Part shown: piece by piece, positions 1 to 6,520 of the stretch | How positions within the stretch are numbered: position 1 is the stretch's first letter | How the letters are laid out: each line of letters starts with the position of its first letter | Assembly: GCA_964621215.1 (NCBI GenBank) | Contig: CAZULF010000073.1 | Span: 1-10,967 of the forward strand | Direction of reading: 5' to 3' | DNA: 10,967 nt | Source: CAZULF01 sp964621215 | GTDB lineage: Bacteria > Pseudomonadota > Gammaproteobacteria > UBA1113 | Position numbers and translations under genes: made by a program | Notes under the pieces: generated by a model | What the model was told of the DNA's origin: nothing | What the model saw: the letters and a program-made list of their open reading frames with translations, nothing else | Database searches by the model: none

Positions 1-501
1 TGTCTTTTTTGTATTCCTGCTTTTTCTTCTAGTAATTTGGTGAATTGCACTAATTGTGCATTGTTATTAGTATTTGGTTTTGGCATAAGCTCAATAGAGA
101 TATGCGTTGGATATAAATGCATAATACCAGATATGATCGCAGCATTATTAGCCGAGATTGTATGAGGAGTTTCTTTATCCGAGCAATGTCCTATTAACAC
201 TCCGTTAACAACCAATACCGGAAATGCATCTTGATTAACACAAAACCCATTAGCTTTAAATAAATTGATAATTTGATTTAACGCTGNNNNNNNNNNAGGC
301 GGCCTCTAATTTTTTTAATGGAGCTTCATCTAGTGCAGGTTCGGCGATAGGTTTTCTTAGTGCCAACTGTAGCACTATTTGATTATTATGACTGGATAAT
401 GAATAAGAATTAAAAGTATGGGTTACATTTTCCTGATTGCTAAAAGCAAATGACATCAATGATGACACAAAAGATTCTTTTTTAGCTTTTTCATTAGGCA
501 T
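1..501 (-). CDS. Unrecognised protein, 3'-partial and interrupted by an assembly gap
   Basis: I do not recognise this protein. It starts at ATG 501-499 (MPNEKAKKES...) and reads openly to the N run at 287-296. Beyond the run, a different minus-strand frame (codons starting at 284) is open without a stop to the window edge. That stretch, about 94 codons, contains FPVLVVNGVLIGHCSDK and ends near LLEEKAGIQKR. The two halves are best read as one gene: joining them in frame needs a true gap length divisible by three, so the 10 N are probably a placeholder. The protein is at least about 165 residues, has no clear signal peptide or membrane segment, and its N-terminal part is rich in Ser, Asn and Lys. 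There is no strong Shine-Dalgarno sequence. A TATACT-like -10 lies on the minus strand at 539-534. Function is unknown; the stop codon is outside the window. Confidence 0.6.
287..296. other. Assembly gap (10 N) inside a gene
   Basis: This is a run of exactly ten N. The coding frame on the minus strand shifts by one across it, so the run does not represent ten real bases if the flanking open frames belong to one gene. Confidence 0.95.
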
Positions 502-584
502 AATCTTTGGCCCTTATTCCTTACTATTTTTTAAGTATAACGGTCTAAGCTTAACGAAATATTAGGGAGCGAAAAAATAATTGG

Positions 585-615
585 CGTCGTCCCGCGAATA
601 AATCGCAGGACGACG
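585..615. repeat. Small palindromic repeat (CGTCGTCC family)
   Basis: Arms at 585-597 (CGTCGTCCCGCGA) and 603-615 (TCGCAGGACGACG) pair with one mismatch around the 5-nt loop ATAAA. The first 12 bases match the ends of the much larger palindrome at 5489-5566, so the two look like members of one dispersed family. It lies between two divergently oriented genes, so it is not at a gene end and is unlikely to act as a terminator here. Confidence 0.7.
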
Positions 616-643
616 GTTTGACCTTCCGGCATGACAATTTTTG

Positions 644-653
644 NNNNNNNNNN
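644..653. other. Assembly gap (10 N) upstream of the ZIP gene
   Basis: This is a second run of exactly ten N, in the intergenic region. The flank at 626-637 (CCGGCATGACAA) resembles one arm of the hairpins at 3218-3246 and 7283-7312. A repeat may have caused the assembly break, and promoter sequence of the downstream transporter gene may be missing. Confidence 0.95.
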
Positions 654-706
654 CAGGTATGTTACTATTGTCTTTTTCCCGTTCAACCGTTTTATGGTGA
701 TTGACC

Positions 707-1525
707 ATGTTTACCCTGTCAGCCATTATCATCATCGCACTAGTGACTCTGCTCGGGGGGTTAGTGCCTATTTATCGTCATGCCAGCGCCAGTTTTTACA
801 CCTGGAGTGAGGCCGGCGTCAGCGGCTTGTTTATTGGCGCAGGACTATTTCATTTGCTGCCGGATGCGTCGCGTAGTTTTGAGCATCTATACCCGCAGCA
901 GACATTCCCAATAGCCTATGTTTTATGTGGCGTGGGATTTGCCTGTCTAGTGGCATTGGAATTTGCAATTAATCACTTGCAAGGACGAGCGAAACGTTGT
1001 CAATCACGGCCACAAAATCATTTAATGACTGACTCTTTATGCCCTCATTCAGGTAATCAAAGTCAGCCGCCAGATTATTTCCTGGGTATTTTGGTGATCT
1101 TGGCATTGTCGGTTCACTCAATGATTGGCGGTTTGGCGATCGGCCTTAATCAGCATCTGAGTGACGCTATTCTTATTTTCCTCATTATTTTGCTACATAA
1201 AGCTACGGACAGTTTCGCTTTAGTGATTAATTTACGGCATGCCAATTTTAGCAAAGCAGCGATGGTGACCATTGTTGGGGTATTTGCCTGGGTCACGCCC
1301 ACCGGCATGATGACAGCGCATTGGTTGACGATGCATATGCCGGAGCGGGTATTACTCGAGTATGAAGCGGTTTCAAATGCGATTGCAGCTAGTTTATTTC
1401 TCTATATTGGCACCTTAGAAGGCGTAGGTCGACAATTACTGTTTGCGCGCAAACCCAAGCCATCAGCATTAACCTTGATGTTTTCAGGTTTGGGAGTGAT
1501 GGGTTTATTAGCGTTCTGGGTGTAA
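707..1525 (+). CDS. ZIP-family divalent metal transporter
   Basis: This is an inner-membrane protein of the ZIP (zinc/iron permease) family, expected to bring Zn(II), Fe(II) or a similar metal into the cytoplasm. The 272 residues form about eight hydrophobic segments (near 3-22, 36-52, 68-89, 124-147, 152-172, 184-205, 222-238 and 252-270), with a hydrophilic loop at about 91-123. Two ZIP signatures are visible: HSMIGGLAIGL (137-147) in segment 4 and HKATDSFAL (164-172) in segment 5. Segment 4 has Gly141 where many ZIPs have Glu (HSxxEGxAxG), so one metal ligand may be absent. I chose ATG 707 because GGTGA at 696-700 lies 6 nt upstream; TTG 701 is in frame and possible, and a stop at 698-700 rules out anything earlier. 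The gene stands alone between an assembly gap and a repeat element. The metal cannot be read from the sequence. Confidence 0.88.
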   Translation: MFTLSAIIIIALVTLLGGLVPIYRHASASFYTWSEAGVSGLFIGAGLFHLLPDASRSFEHLYPQQTFPIAYVLCGVGFACLVALEFAINHLQGRAKRCQSRPQNHLMTDSLCPHSGNQSQPPDYFLGILVILALSVHSMIGGLAIGLNQHLSDAILIFLIILLHKATDSFALVINLRHANFSKAAMVTIVGVFAWVTPTGMMTAHWLTMHMPERVLLEYEAVSNAIAASLFLYIGTLEGVGRQLLFARKPKPSALTLMFSGLGVMGLLAFWV

Positions 1526-1530
1526 TTCTT

Positions 1531-1741
1531 TGTAGCCTGGATGCAGCGAAGCGGAATCCGGGACAAGGCTGTAGAATGCTTGCAAGATGTAAGACCTTGT
1601 AGCATGAATGCCTTCGTGAAGCATGTGAGGCAGGGATGCCGAACCTGAGCCTACAGGGACGTATTTACGGCGTCTTCACGAAGGTCTTTCATGTCTGCAA
1701 GGTCGCCAACCCGGATTCCGCTTCGCTGCATCCAGGCTACA
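1531..1741. mobile_element. 211-bp MITE-like element with perfect 32-bp terminal inverted repeats
   Basis: The left end (1531-1562, beginning TGTAGCCTGGATGCAGCG) and the right end (1710-1741, ending CATCCAGGCTACA) are perfect 32-bp inverted copies. Inside is a second, imperfect inverted pair at 1593-1621 and 1674-1704, sharing CCTTCGTGAAG/CTTCACGAAGG plus flanking matches. The element therefore has a nested stem architecture around a centre near 1622-1673. It contains no credible gene. I see no target-site duplication (left flank TTCTT, right flank GAGAT). It fills most of the space between the ZIP gene (stop at 1525) and der (start at 1820) and could form a very stable hairpin in a transcript. 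From memory, related TGTAGCCTGGATGCAGC repeats occur in other proteobacteria; calling it mobile is an inference. Confidence 0.7.
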
Positions 1742-1819
1742 GAGATTATTATGGCTATTTTTTTTGCCCATAAAAGTGTAAAATGCCTCCCAACTTCATT
1801 ATTTACAAAAGAAAATATC

Positions 1820-3199
1820 ATGATTCCTGTTATTGCTATAGTCGGACGCCCGAATGTGGGGAAATCCACCTTGTTTAACCAACTCACGCGTACCCGTGAT
1901 GCTCTGGTGGCTGATATGCCGGGCGTAACGCGCGATCGGCAATATGGTGAGGGAAGGGTAGGAGAAAAGCCATTTATTGTCATTGATACTGGCGGTATTG
2001 CCGGTGAAGAGCATGGCATCCATGGTTTAACCAAAGAACAAGTAAAGCTAGCACTGCAAGAAGCCGACAGAGTGATATTTTTATTGGATGCACGCGCAGG
2101 TCTGACAGCAGATGATCGCCTCATTGCCCAAGAGCTGCGTCGTTTAGAAAAACCCATCCATGTCGTAGTCAATAAAATTGATGGCTTGGATGAAGATGAA
2201 GCCATCAATGATTTTTATACACTAGGTTTAGGTGAAATCAGTGCAATCTCTTCGGCACATAACGAAGGGATATATGAGTTAGTCGAAACCTTATTACGTG
2301 ATTTTACACCTGATCCAGAATTACTTCCGTCGGCAGAAGATCCCGGCATTAAAGTGGCTATTATTGGTCGTCCGAATGTGGGGAAATCCACTTTAGTAAA
2401 TCGCATCTTAGGTGAAAACCGCGTGATTACCAGCGAAGAAGCGGGAACGACGCGCAGCAGTTTGTTTATTCCTTTTGAACGCAACGGACAGCGTTATACT
2501 TTAATCGATACCGCTGGCGTGCGGCGTCGTGGACGTGTGTTTGAAGCAGTGGAAAAATTTTCAGTCATTAAAACCTTGCAAGCAATTGATGCTTGTCATG
2601 TTGCAGTCATTGTTATTAGCGCGCGAGATAATATCAGCGAACAAGATTTACGGTTATTGGGCTTTATTTTAGAAGCCGGTAAAGCGGTGGTGATTGCGGT
2701 GAATAAATGGGACGGTATGGATAGTTATGAACGTGATCGGGTAAAAGTAGAAATCGATCGACGTCTCACTTTCGCAGATTTCGCACGCATTCATTTTATT
2801 TCCGCATTACATGGTAGCGCAGTCGGTGAATTATATGCATCGATTGAAGAAGCGTATCACAGTGCCAATTGTGAATTAAATACCGGTGAGTTGACGCGCA
2901 TTCTTGAAAATGCCGTAGCGGCTTACCAACCACCTATGTCGCACGGTCGACGTATTAAGTTACGGTTTGCCCATGCAGGCGGACACAATCCACCCGTAGT
3001 AGTGATTCACGGTAATCAAACGAATAAGCTACCAGACTCCTACAAACGTTATTTGATGCATGCTTATCAGCGAGAATTAAATATTTTTGGCAGTCCGCTG
3101 CGATTAGAATTTAGAACTGGCAGCAATCCGTATGCAGATAAAAAGAATGAACTTACACCTCGGCAAGTGAAAAAACGCCAGCGCGTGAGAAAATCGTAG
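1820..3199 (+). CDS. der: Ribosome-assembly GTPase Der (EngA)
   Basis: Der is an essential tandem-GTPase needed for maturation of the 50S ribosomal subunit. The 459-residue product has the full layout. GTPase domain 1 has P-loop GRPNVGKS (9-16), DTGG (56-59) and NKID (118-121). GTPase domain 2 has P-loop GRPNVGKS (183-190), DTAG (230-233) and NKWD (295-298). A KH-like domain follows (about 355-435), then a basic tail (KKRQRVRKS). Length is close to the family norm. The open frame extends upstream to 1691 into the repeat element, and another in-frame ATG lies at 1751. I chose ATG 1820 because MIPVIAIVGRPNVGKST is where Der proteins normally begin; no good Shine-Dalgarno sequence precedes it. 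The neighbour is a ZIP gene rather than hisS/bamB as in E. coli. The gene ends at a hairpin facing the convergent sensor-kinase gene. Confidence 0.97.
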   Translation: MIPVIAIVGRPNVGKSTLFNQLTRTRDALVADMPGVTRDRQYGEGRVGEKPFIVIDTGGIAGEEHGIHGLTKEQVKLALQEADRVIFLLDARAGLTADDRLIAQELRRLEKPIHVVVNKIDGLDEDEAINDFYTLGLGEISAISSAHNEGIYELVETLLRDFTPDPELLPSAEDPGIKVAIIGRPNVGKSTLVNRILGENRVITSEEAGTTRSSLFIPFERNGQRYTLIDTAGVRRRGRVFEAVEKFSVIKTLQAIDACHVAVIVISARDNISEQDLRLLGFILEAGKAVVIAVNKWDGMDSYERDRVKVEIDRRLTFADFARIHFISALHGSAVGELYASIEEAYHSANCELNTGELTRILENAVAAYQPPMSHGRRIKLRFAHAGGHNPPVVVIHGNQTNKLPDSYKRYLMHAYQRELNIFGSPLRLEFRTGSNPYADKKNELTPRQVKKRQRVRKS

Positions 3200-3217
3200 A
3201 GTAATTACACATACTCA

Positions 3218-3246
3218 TTGTCATGCCAGCCTGAGCTGGCATGACA
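3218..3246. terminator. Hairpin between convergent der and sensor kinase; likely bidirectional terminator
   Basis: The 12-bp arms at 3219-3230 (TGTCATGCCAGC) and 3235-3246 (GCTGGCATGACA) are perfect inverted copies with a 4-nt loop. The hairpin lies 19 nt past the der stop and 33 nt past the kinase stop on the other strand. No long T run follows on either side, so it is either a weak intrinsic terminator or a repeat element exapted as one. A small second inverted repeat (CGAAT...ATTCG, 3258-3271) follows. The same hairpin sequence recurs at 7283-7312. Confidence 0.6.
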
Positions 3247-3279
3247 GACCGTAGGGGCGAATAATCATTCGGTCGTCCA

Positions 3280-4704
3280 TTAATGCTGCCAAGCTCCCAT
3301 ATCGTGTTCTTTAGGAAAAGTCACAGTCACTCGCAAACCTACCCCGTTTTCAGGTGTATCTAACGAGACTTGTGCGTGATGTAACATCGCAATTTGTTGT
3401 ACGATGGCAAGCCCCAAACCACTACCCGCTTGTTTGGTGCCTAAAATACGATAAAACCGCTCAAATACACGCGCCCGAAGTTCGGCAGGAATGCCAGGAC
3501 CATTGTCGGTGACAGAGACCATCACCGTCTCCATTTGATTCTCCACCTTAACGGTTACAAAACTATTGGGTGGACTATAGCGAATTGCATTATCCACTAA
3601 ATTACGTAACATGATGCCAAGGGCGGTGGCATTACCTTCAATCGTACCCGAGGTATCATTACAGATCAGTTCTAATTCAATATTTTTTTCTAGTGCTGCG
3701 GGAACTAATAAACTAACTTCTTCTACAGCGAGTTTGTGTATATTTACCGGCGCAATATCCTGCAGTGTGCGCGATTCTTCCGGCACAATGCGGCTTAAAG
3801 TTAATAATTGTTGTACCACGTGAGTACTACGATCAACGCTAGCAATTAATTTTTCTAAAATTAATCGCCGTTGTTGTTCATCGTCAATTTTTAACGCTAA
3901 CTGAACTTGTGTTTTTAATGCAGCCAAGGGTGTACGTAATTCATGCGCGGCATCACCGGCAAAGCGTTTTTCACGCTCCAAAGCTTGATATAACCGCAAA
4001 AACAAATTATTTAACTCATTGACTAAAGGTTTAATTTCTTGCGGTACTAAAGATAAATTTACCGGCTCTAAATAATGCGGTTCACGATGCGCAACTTCAT
4101 CGGTTACACGACGTAAAGAATCTAAGCCCTTACCGATGATCAACCAAATATTTAAACCGAGCAAAGGATACACTAGCAACATAATATAGAGATCATCGCG
4201 CGCCATGCGGTTTCCTAACTCAGATCGTACATCATACAGTTCAGCAATATCGATAGTTAAACCGTTATGTTTATTGGTTGCAGTAAAAACGCGCCAGGGT
4301 TCACCATGTATTTTAGTATTGCTAAAGCCTTCTTGACCATTAGACATAGGTTCAAGGGGAGCATTAGCAGATCGAATGAGTAGCTGATGGTTTTTATTCC
4401 AAATTTGGAATTGAAATTTATCTTCATAGCCATAATTAAAGGGGTTGTAAATTTTTTTGTAGTATTTTTTTCCGGTTGTGGGTAACGCATTCAATTGCAT
4501 TTGCATTTTGAGTAACGTAGCAGGGTTAGTTTCATCCCCAATGACGGAAAGAAAGGCCAACCCCGATTGACTTAATAAGGAATCAAGATGATGTTGAATA
4601 TCTTTTTGCCCTAGAATGTAATTACCAATCGCAATCACGCTACTGGTGATAATTATGCTGATTAACAAATTAACCAGTAAAAATTTACGAATTGATAATA
4701 GCAT
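3280..4704 (-). CDS. qseC: QseC-type sensor histidine kinase
   Basis: This is an inner-membrane sensor kinase that should autophosphorylate on His and pass the phosphate to the response regulator encoded just upstream. In the 474 residues, TM1 is at about 8-30 and a periplasmic sensor region at about 32-170. That region carries EGF...GEPWRVF (125-140), as in the two-component sensor kinase N-terminal domain of QseC. TM2 is at about 171-191. The kinase core follows: H-box FAGDAAHELRTPL with His254, N-box RNLVDNAIRYSP (367-378), G1 DNGPGIP (400-406), F-box FERFYR (414-419) and G2 GSGLGLAIV (427-435). All catalytic boxes are intact. The start (ATG 4704-4702) overlaps the regulator stop by one base, indicating translational coupling. 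PmrB is a related alternative. The name rests on family resemblance and says nothing about the signal sensed. Confidence 0.88.
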   Translation of the reverse strand: MLLSIRKFLLVNLLISIIITSSVIAIGNYILGQKDIQHHLDSLLSQSGLAFLSVIGDETNPATLLKMQMQLNALPTTGKKYYKKIYNPFNYGYEDKFQFQIWNKNHQLLIRSANAPLEPMSNGQEGFSNTKIHGEPWRVFTATNKHNGLTIDIAELYDVRSELGNRMARDDLYIMLLVYPLLGLNIWLIIGKGLDSLRRVTDEVAHREPHYLEPVNLSLVPQEIKPLVNELNNLFLRLYQALEREKRFAGDAAHELRTPLAALKTQVQLALKIDDEQQRRLILEKLIASVDRSTHVVQQLLTLSRIVPEESRTLQDIAPVNIHKLAVEEVSLLVPAALEKNIELELICNDTSGTIEGNATALGIMLRNLVDNAIRYSPPNSFVTVKVENQMETVMVSVTDNGPGIPAELRARVFERFYRILGTKQAGSGLGLAIVQQIAMLHHAQVSLDTPENGVGLRVTVTFPKEHDMGAWQH

Positions 4705-5381
4705 TACTCAGCTTCTTTTAGTCCTTCCTTCGGAACCATATACCCAATACCACGAATTGTGCGGATAAGTTCGGTACCAAATTTCTTTCGTAGATTGTGA
4801 ATATGAACTTCTAAAGCATTACTGTCCACATCTTCGTCCCAATTATATAAACTTTGGCTTAGCTGTTCGCGCGAAAGCGCTTTACCTTGGTTTTCAACCA
4901 ATTTGAGTAGTAATGCAAATTCACGACGAGGTAAGCTCATAAGAATATCATCGTGTACCACGGTATGTGATACGGGATCGATTTCAATCGGACCGTATTT
5001 GATATGCGATGATGCGCGTTCGACACTGCGGCGTTGCAATGCTCTTAATCGAGCAGTGACTTCATTTAAATCAAAAGGCTTGGTCATATAGTCATCGGCA
5101 CCCATGTCCAACCCTTTGATGCGATCTTCAATGGCATCTCTGGCAGTGAGGATCAAGACGGGAATTTTGCTTTCGCGCAAACGCATATTATCTAACACGC
5201 GTAATCCAGGTAGCTCAGGTAAGCCTAAATCGAGGATAACGATGTCGAAGTGTTCTGAGCGCAGGGCTTGATCGGCGGTTAGCCCATCTTTTACCCAATC
5301 TACGGCATAGCCTTCATGCTTAAGACTTTCTAATAAACTTTCGCCTAAAGTTTCATCATCTTCAACGATTAGAATACGCAT
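4704..5381 (-). CDS. qseB: OmpR-family response regulator, QseB/PmrA type
   Basis: This is a DNA-binding response regulator, cytoplasmic partner of the adjacent kinase. Its 225 residues comprise a receiver domain (1 to about 115) and a C-terminal winged-helix domain (about 125-220). The receiver has acidic residues E7, D8 and D9, phospho-acceptor Asp51 (VILDLGLP), Thr79 (LTAR), Tyr98 and Lys101 (MTKPFD). The winged helix shows NALEVHIHNLRKKFG and IRTIRGIGYMVPKEG, typical of the OmpR/PhoB class. ATG 5381-5379 is preceded by GGGGAG (5395-5390) at 8-nt spacing, a strong Shine-Dalgarno that fixes the start. Its TAA shares one base with the kinase ATG. Sequence features are intermediate between QseB and PmrA(BasR), so the symbol is tentative; the partner kinase favours QseB. 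CTTAA-containing repeats upstream hint at autoregulation. Confidence 0.9.
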   Translation of the reverse strand: MRILIVEDDETLGESLLESLKHEGYAVDWVKDGLTADQALRSEHFDIVILDLGLPELPGLRVLDNMRLRESKIPVLILTARDAIEDRIKGLDMGADDYMTKPFDLNEVTARLRALQRRSVERASSHIKYGPIEIDPVSHTVVHDDILMSLPRREFALLLKLVENQGKALSREQLSQSLYNWDEDVDSNALEVHIHNLRKKFGTELIRTIRGIGYMVPKEGLKEAE

Positions 5382-5394
5382 TTAACTAACTCCC

Positions 5395-5432
5395 CACTTA
5401 AGGTAAGTGATCAATTCAGCCCTCACTTTAAG
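5395..5432 (-). promoter_or_regulatory. Candidate regulator operator upstream of the two-component operon
   Basis: CACTTA-AGG-TAAGTG (5395-5409) is a perfect inverted repeat that overlaps the Shine-Dalgarno of the response-regulator gene. A related half-site CACTTTAAG lies at 5424-5432. On the minus strand the two CTTAA cores are about 30 nt apart. QseB and PmrA regulators are known to recognise CTTAA-type half-sites, so autoregulation is plausible. The spacing is not the textbook one, and the inverted repeat could equally act on translation. Confidence 0.3.
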
Positions 5433-5488
5433 AATAGCATAAGTTAGAGGTAATTTCTTCTATCTATACCCATAAAAGCCTCATGTCG

Positions 5489-5566
5489 CGTCGTCCCGCG
5501 GCTTGTCCGTGGGCTCCAGAACACCTGGAGAATAGATGGATCCCGCGGACAAGCCGCGGGACGACG
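5489..5566. repeat. Large palindromic intergenic repeat, possible terminator of the UDG-like gene
   Basis: Arms of 25 bp at 5489-5513 and 5542-5566 (core CCGCGGACAAGCCGCGGGAC on the right) pair with a single mismatch. The 28-nt interior holds its own small hairpin, CTCCA-GAACACC-TGGAG (5514-5530). The element begins 5 nt past the stop codon of the UDG-like gene and lies upstream of the two-component operon, both read on the minus strand. It shares its CGTCGTCCCGCG ends with the palindrome at 585-615. No T run follows. It would form a strong RNA stem-loop and could end transcription or protect the 3' end. Confidence 0.7.
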
Positions 5567-5570
5567 AGGT

Positions 5571-6308
5571 CTAGGGAGCGACCAACAACCCAAAAGATCT
5601 GAAGAAATTTTGAACAGATTCATTGGCAATAAAAGAGATATTATAGGGGTGTTCGGCGCAAAAGGCCTTAAATGGCACTTCTTCTAAGAGATGCTGGATC
5701 ACTTTGGCAATATTGCCTAATAAAATCAGTTGAATGTCGGGCTTGGTCTGATAAACTTGCCTTAGCAATGACGCCATGAATGGGCGCCAAGCCTTGGCAT
5801 CCAACTGCACGGGTTGTGGGCTTAACACCAGGGAGGCATTGAGGAGTAAAATGCCCTGGTTTTGCATGTTGCCAAATAGCTCGGCGGCGGTTTTTATGAG
5901 ATTTTGTTTAGGCAAGTTGCTGATCGCCTCTTGGCTCAACTGGGTTAGAGGAATGAGTCCATCAGCCACCAGCAGCATTTTCATAAAATTACGCAGCGAC
6001 GTAGCGCGATTGACAGGTTTACTTAGGCCTTTGTCAGACCACAACTGAGCGACAGCATTATCCCAAAAGGCATAACCATTGGCAGATTCAGCGCGAGGGT
6101 AGGGTGATTCGCCAAACAAAATGTAGCGGGTTTGTGGCAGAGGTAAAGAAAACGCATTAAAAATAGTCGCATGACCGGGCAGCCAATCGGTGCTATTGCG
6201 TAAATGAGTTAGATAAGCAGGATCCATCTGCTCGAGTGCAGTAGTAACTAAGGGTAGCCAAGAGGCATGTATTACAGTTAGATCTAAGTCGGGATTTAAA
6301 TCAGGCAT
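5571..6308 (-). CDS. Uracil-DNA glycosylase superfamily protein with altered catalytic motif
   Basis: The 245-residue product follows the order of family-1 uracil-DNA glycosylase motifs. ILFGESPYPR (63-72) sits where UDG has GQDPYH. NGYAFWD (77-83) matches the GLCFS uracil-stacking region. LLLNASLVL (154-162) matches LLNTVLTV, with Asn157 for uracil recognition. ILLGNIAKVI (195-204) matches the LWG-A strand. EHPYNIS (219-225) matches HPSPLS, with His220 kept. Ser68 replaces the Asp that activates water in family 1, so ordinary uracil excision is doubtful; other chemistry, another substrate or DNA binding alone are possible. The superfamily assignment comes from motif order and spacing, not an alignment. 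ATG 6308-6306 lies 29 bp from the divergent ycaR start, and no strong Shine-Dalgarno is visible. The gene ends beside a large palindrome. It is unlikely to share transcripts with the two-component genes. Confidence 0.75.
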   Translation of the reverse strand: MPDLNPDLDLTVIHASWLPLVTTALEQMDPAYLTHLRNSTDWLPGHATIFNAFSLPLPQTRYILFGESPYPRAESANGYAFWDNAVAQLWSDKGLSKPVNRATSLRNFMKMLLVADGLIPLTQLSQEAISNLPKQNLIKTAAELFGNMQNQGILLLNASLVLSPQPVQLDAKAWRPFMASLLRQVYQTKPDIQLILLGNIAKVIQHLLEEVPFKAFCAEHPYNISFIANESVQNFFRSFGLLVAP

Positions 6309-6337
6309 AAGTTTTTATCACCACAGCGAGGTTATTT

Positions 6338-6520
6338 ATGGATAAGCAATTACTGGCAATGTTAGTGTGTCCGCATTGTAAAGGCAAATTAGAATATAAA
6401 AAAGAGCAAAAAGAATTATGGTGCCGCTTTGATCGTTTAGCTTTTCCTATTCGAGAAGATATTCCTGTGATGTTGATTGAAGAGGCACGACAAGTCACTT
6501 TAGAGGAATTAGAAAAATGA
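6338..6520 (+). CDS. ycaR: Trm112-like UPF0434 small zinc-ribbon protein (YcaR)
   Basis: This 60-residue protein belongs to the YcaR/Trm112-like family. It has the N-terminal MDKQLLAMLVCPHCKGKLEY, a third Cys at WC, and the conserved AFPIREDIPVMLIEEAR block. In other organisms Trm112 proteins partner methyltransferases; the role of bacterial YcaR is not settled. GCGAGG (6326-6331) lies 6 nt before the ATG and fixes the start. The last four bases ATGA (6517-6520) hold both its stop and the kdsB start, so the two are cotranscribed and coupled, as for ycaR-kdsB in E. coli. Because only 29 bp separate it from the divergent UDG-like gene, its promoter probably lies at least partly within that coding region. 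Confidence 0.93.
   Translation: MDKQLLAMLVCPHCKGKLEYKKEQKELWCRFDRLAFPIREDIPVMLIEEARQVTLEELEK

Noticed and set aside
585..615. Intrinsic terminator
   Set aside because: No T run follows, and it lies between divergent genes where no transcript should end.
1691..1819. Longer N-terminus of Der starting inside the repeat element or at ATG 1751
   Set aside because: Der proteins begin at the MIPVIAIVGRP position; the upstream 43 codons translate the terminal inverted repeat and AT-rich spacer.
1742..1819. Promoter for der
   Set aside because: AT-rich stretches such as TAAAAT are present, but no -35/-10 pair with acceptable spacing could be found.
1651..2208. Minus-strand 185-codon open frame overlapping der
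   Set aside because: It is antisense to der, spans the repeat element and shows no recognisable motif.
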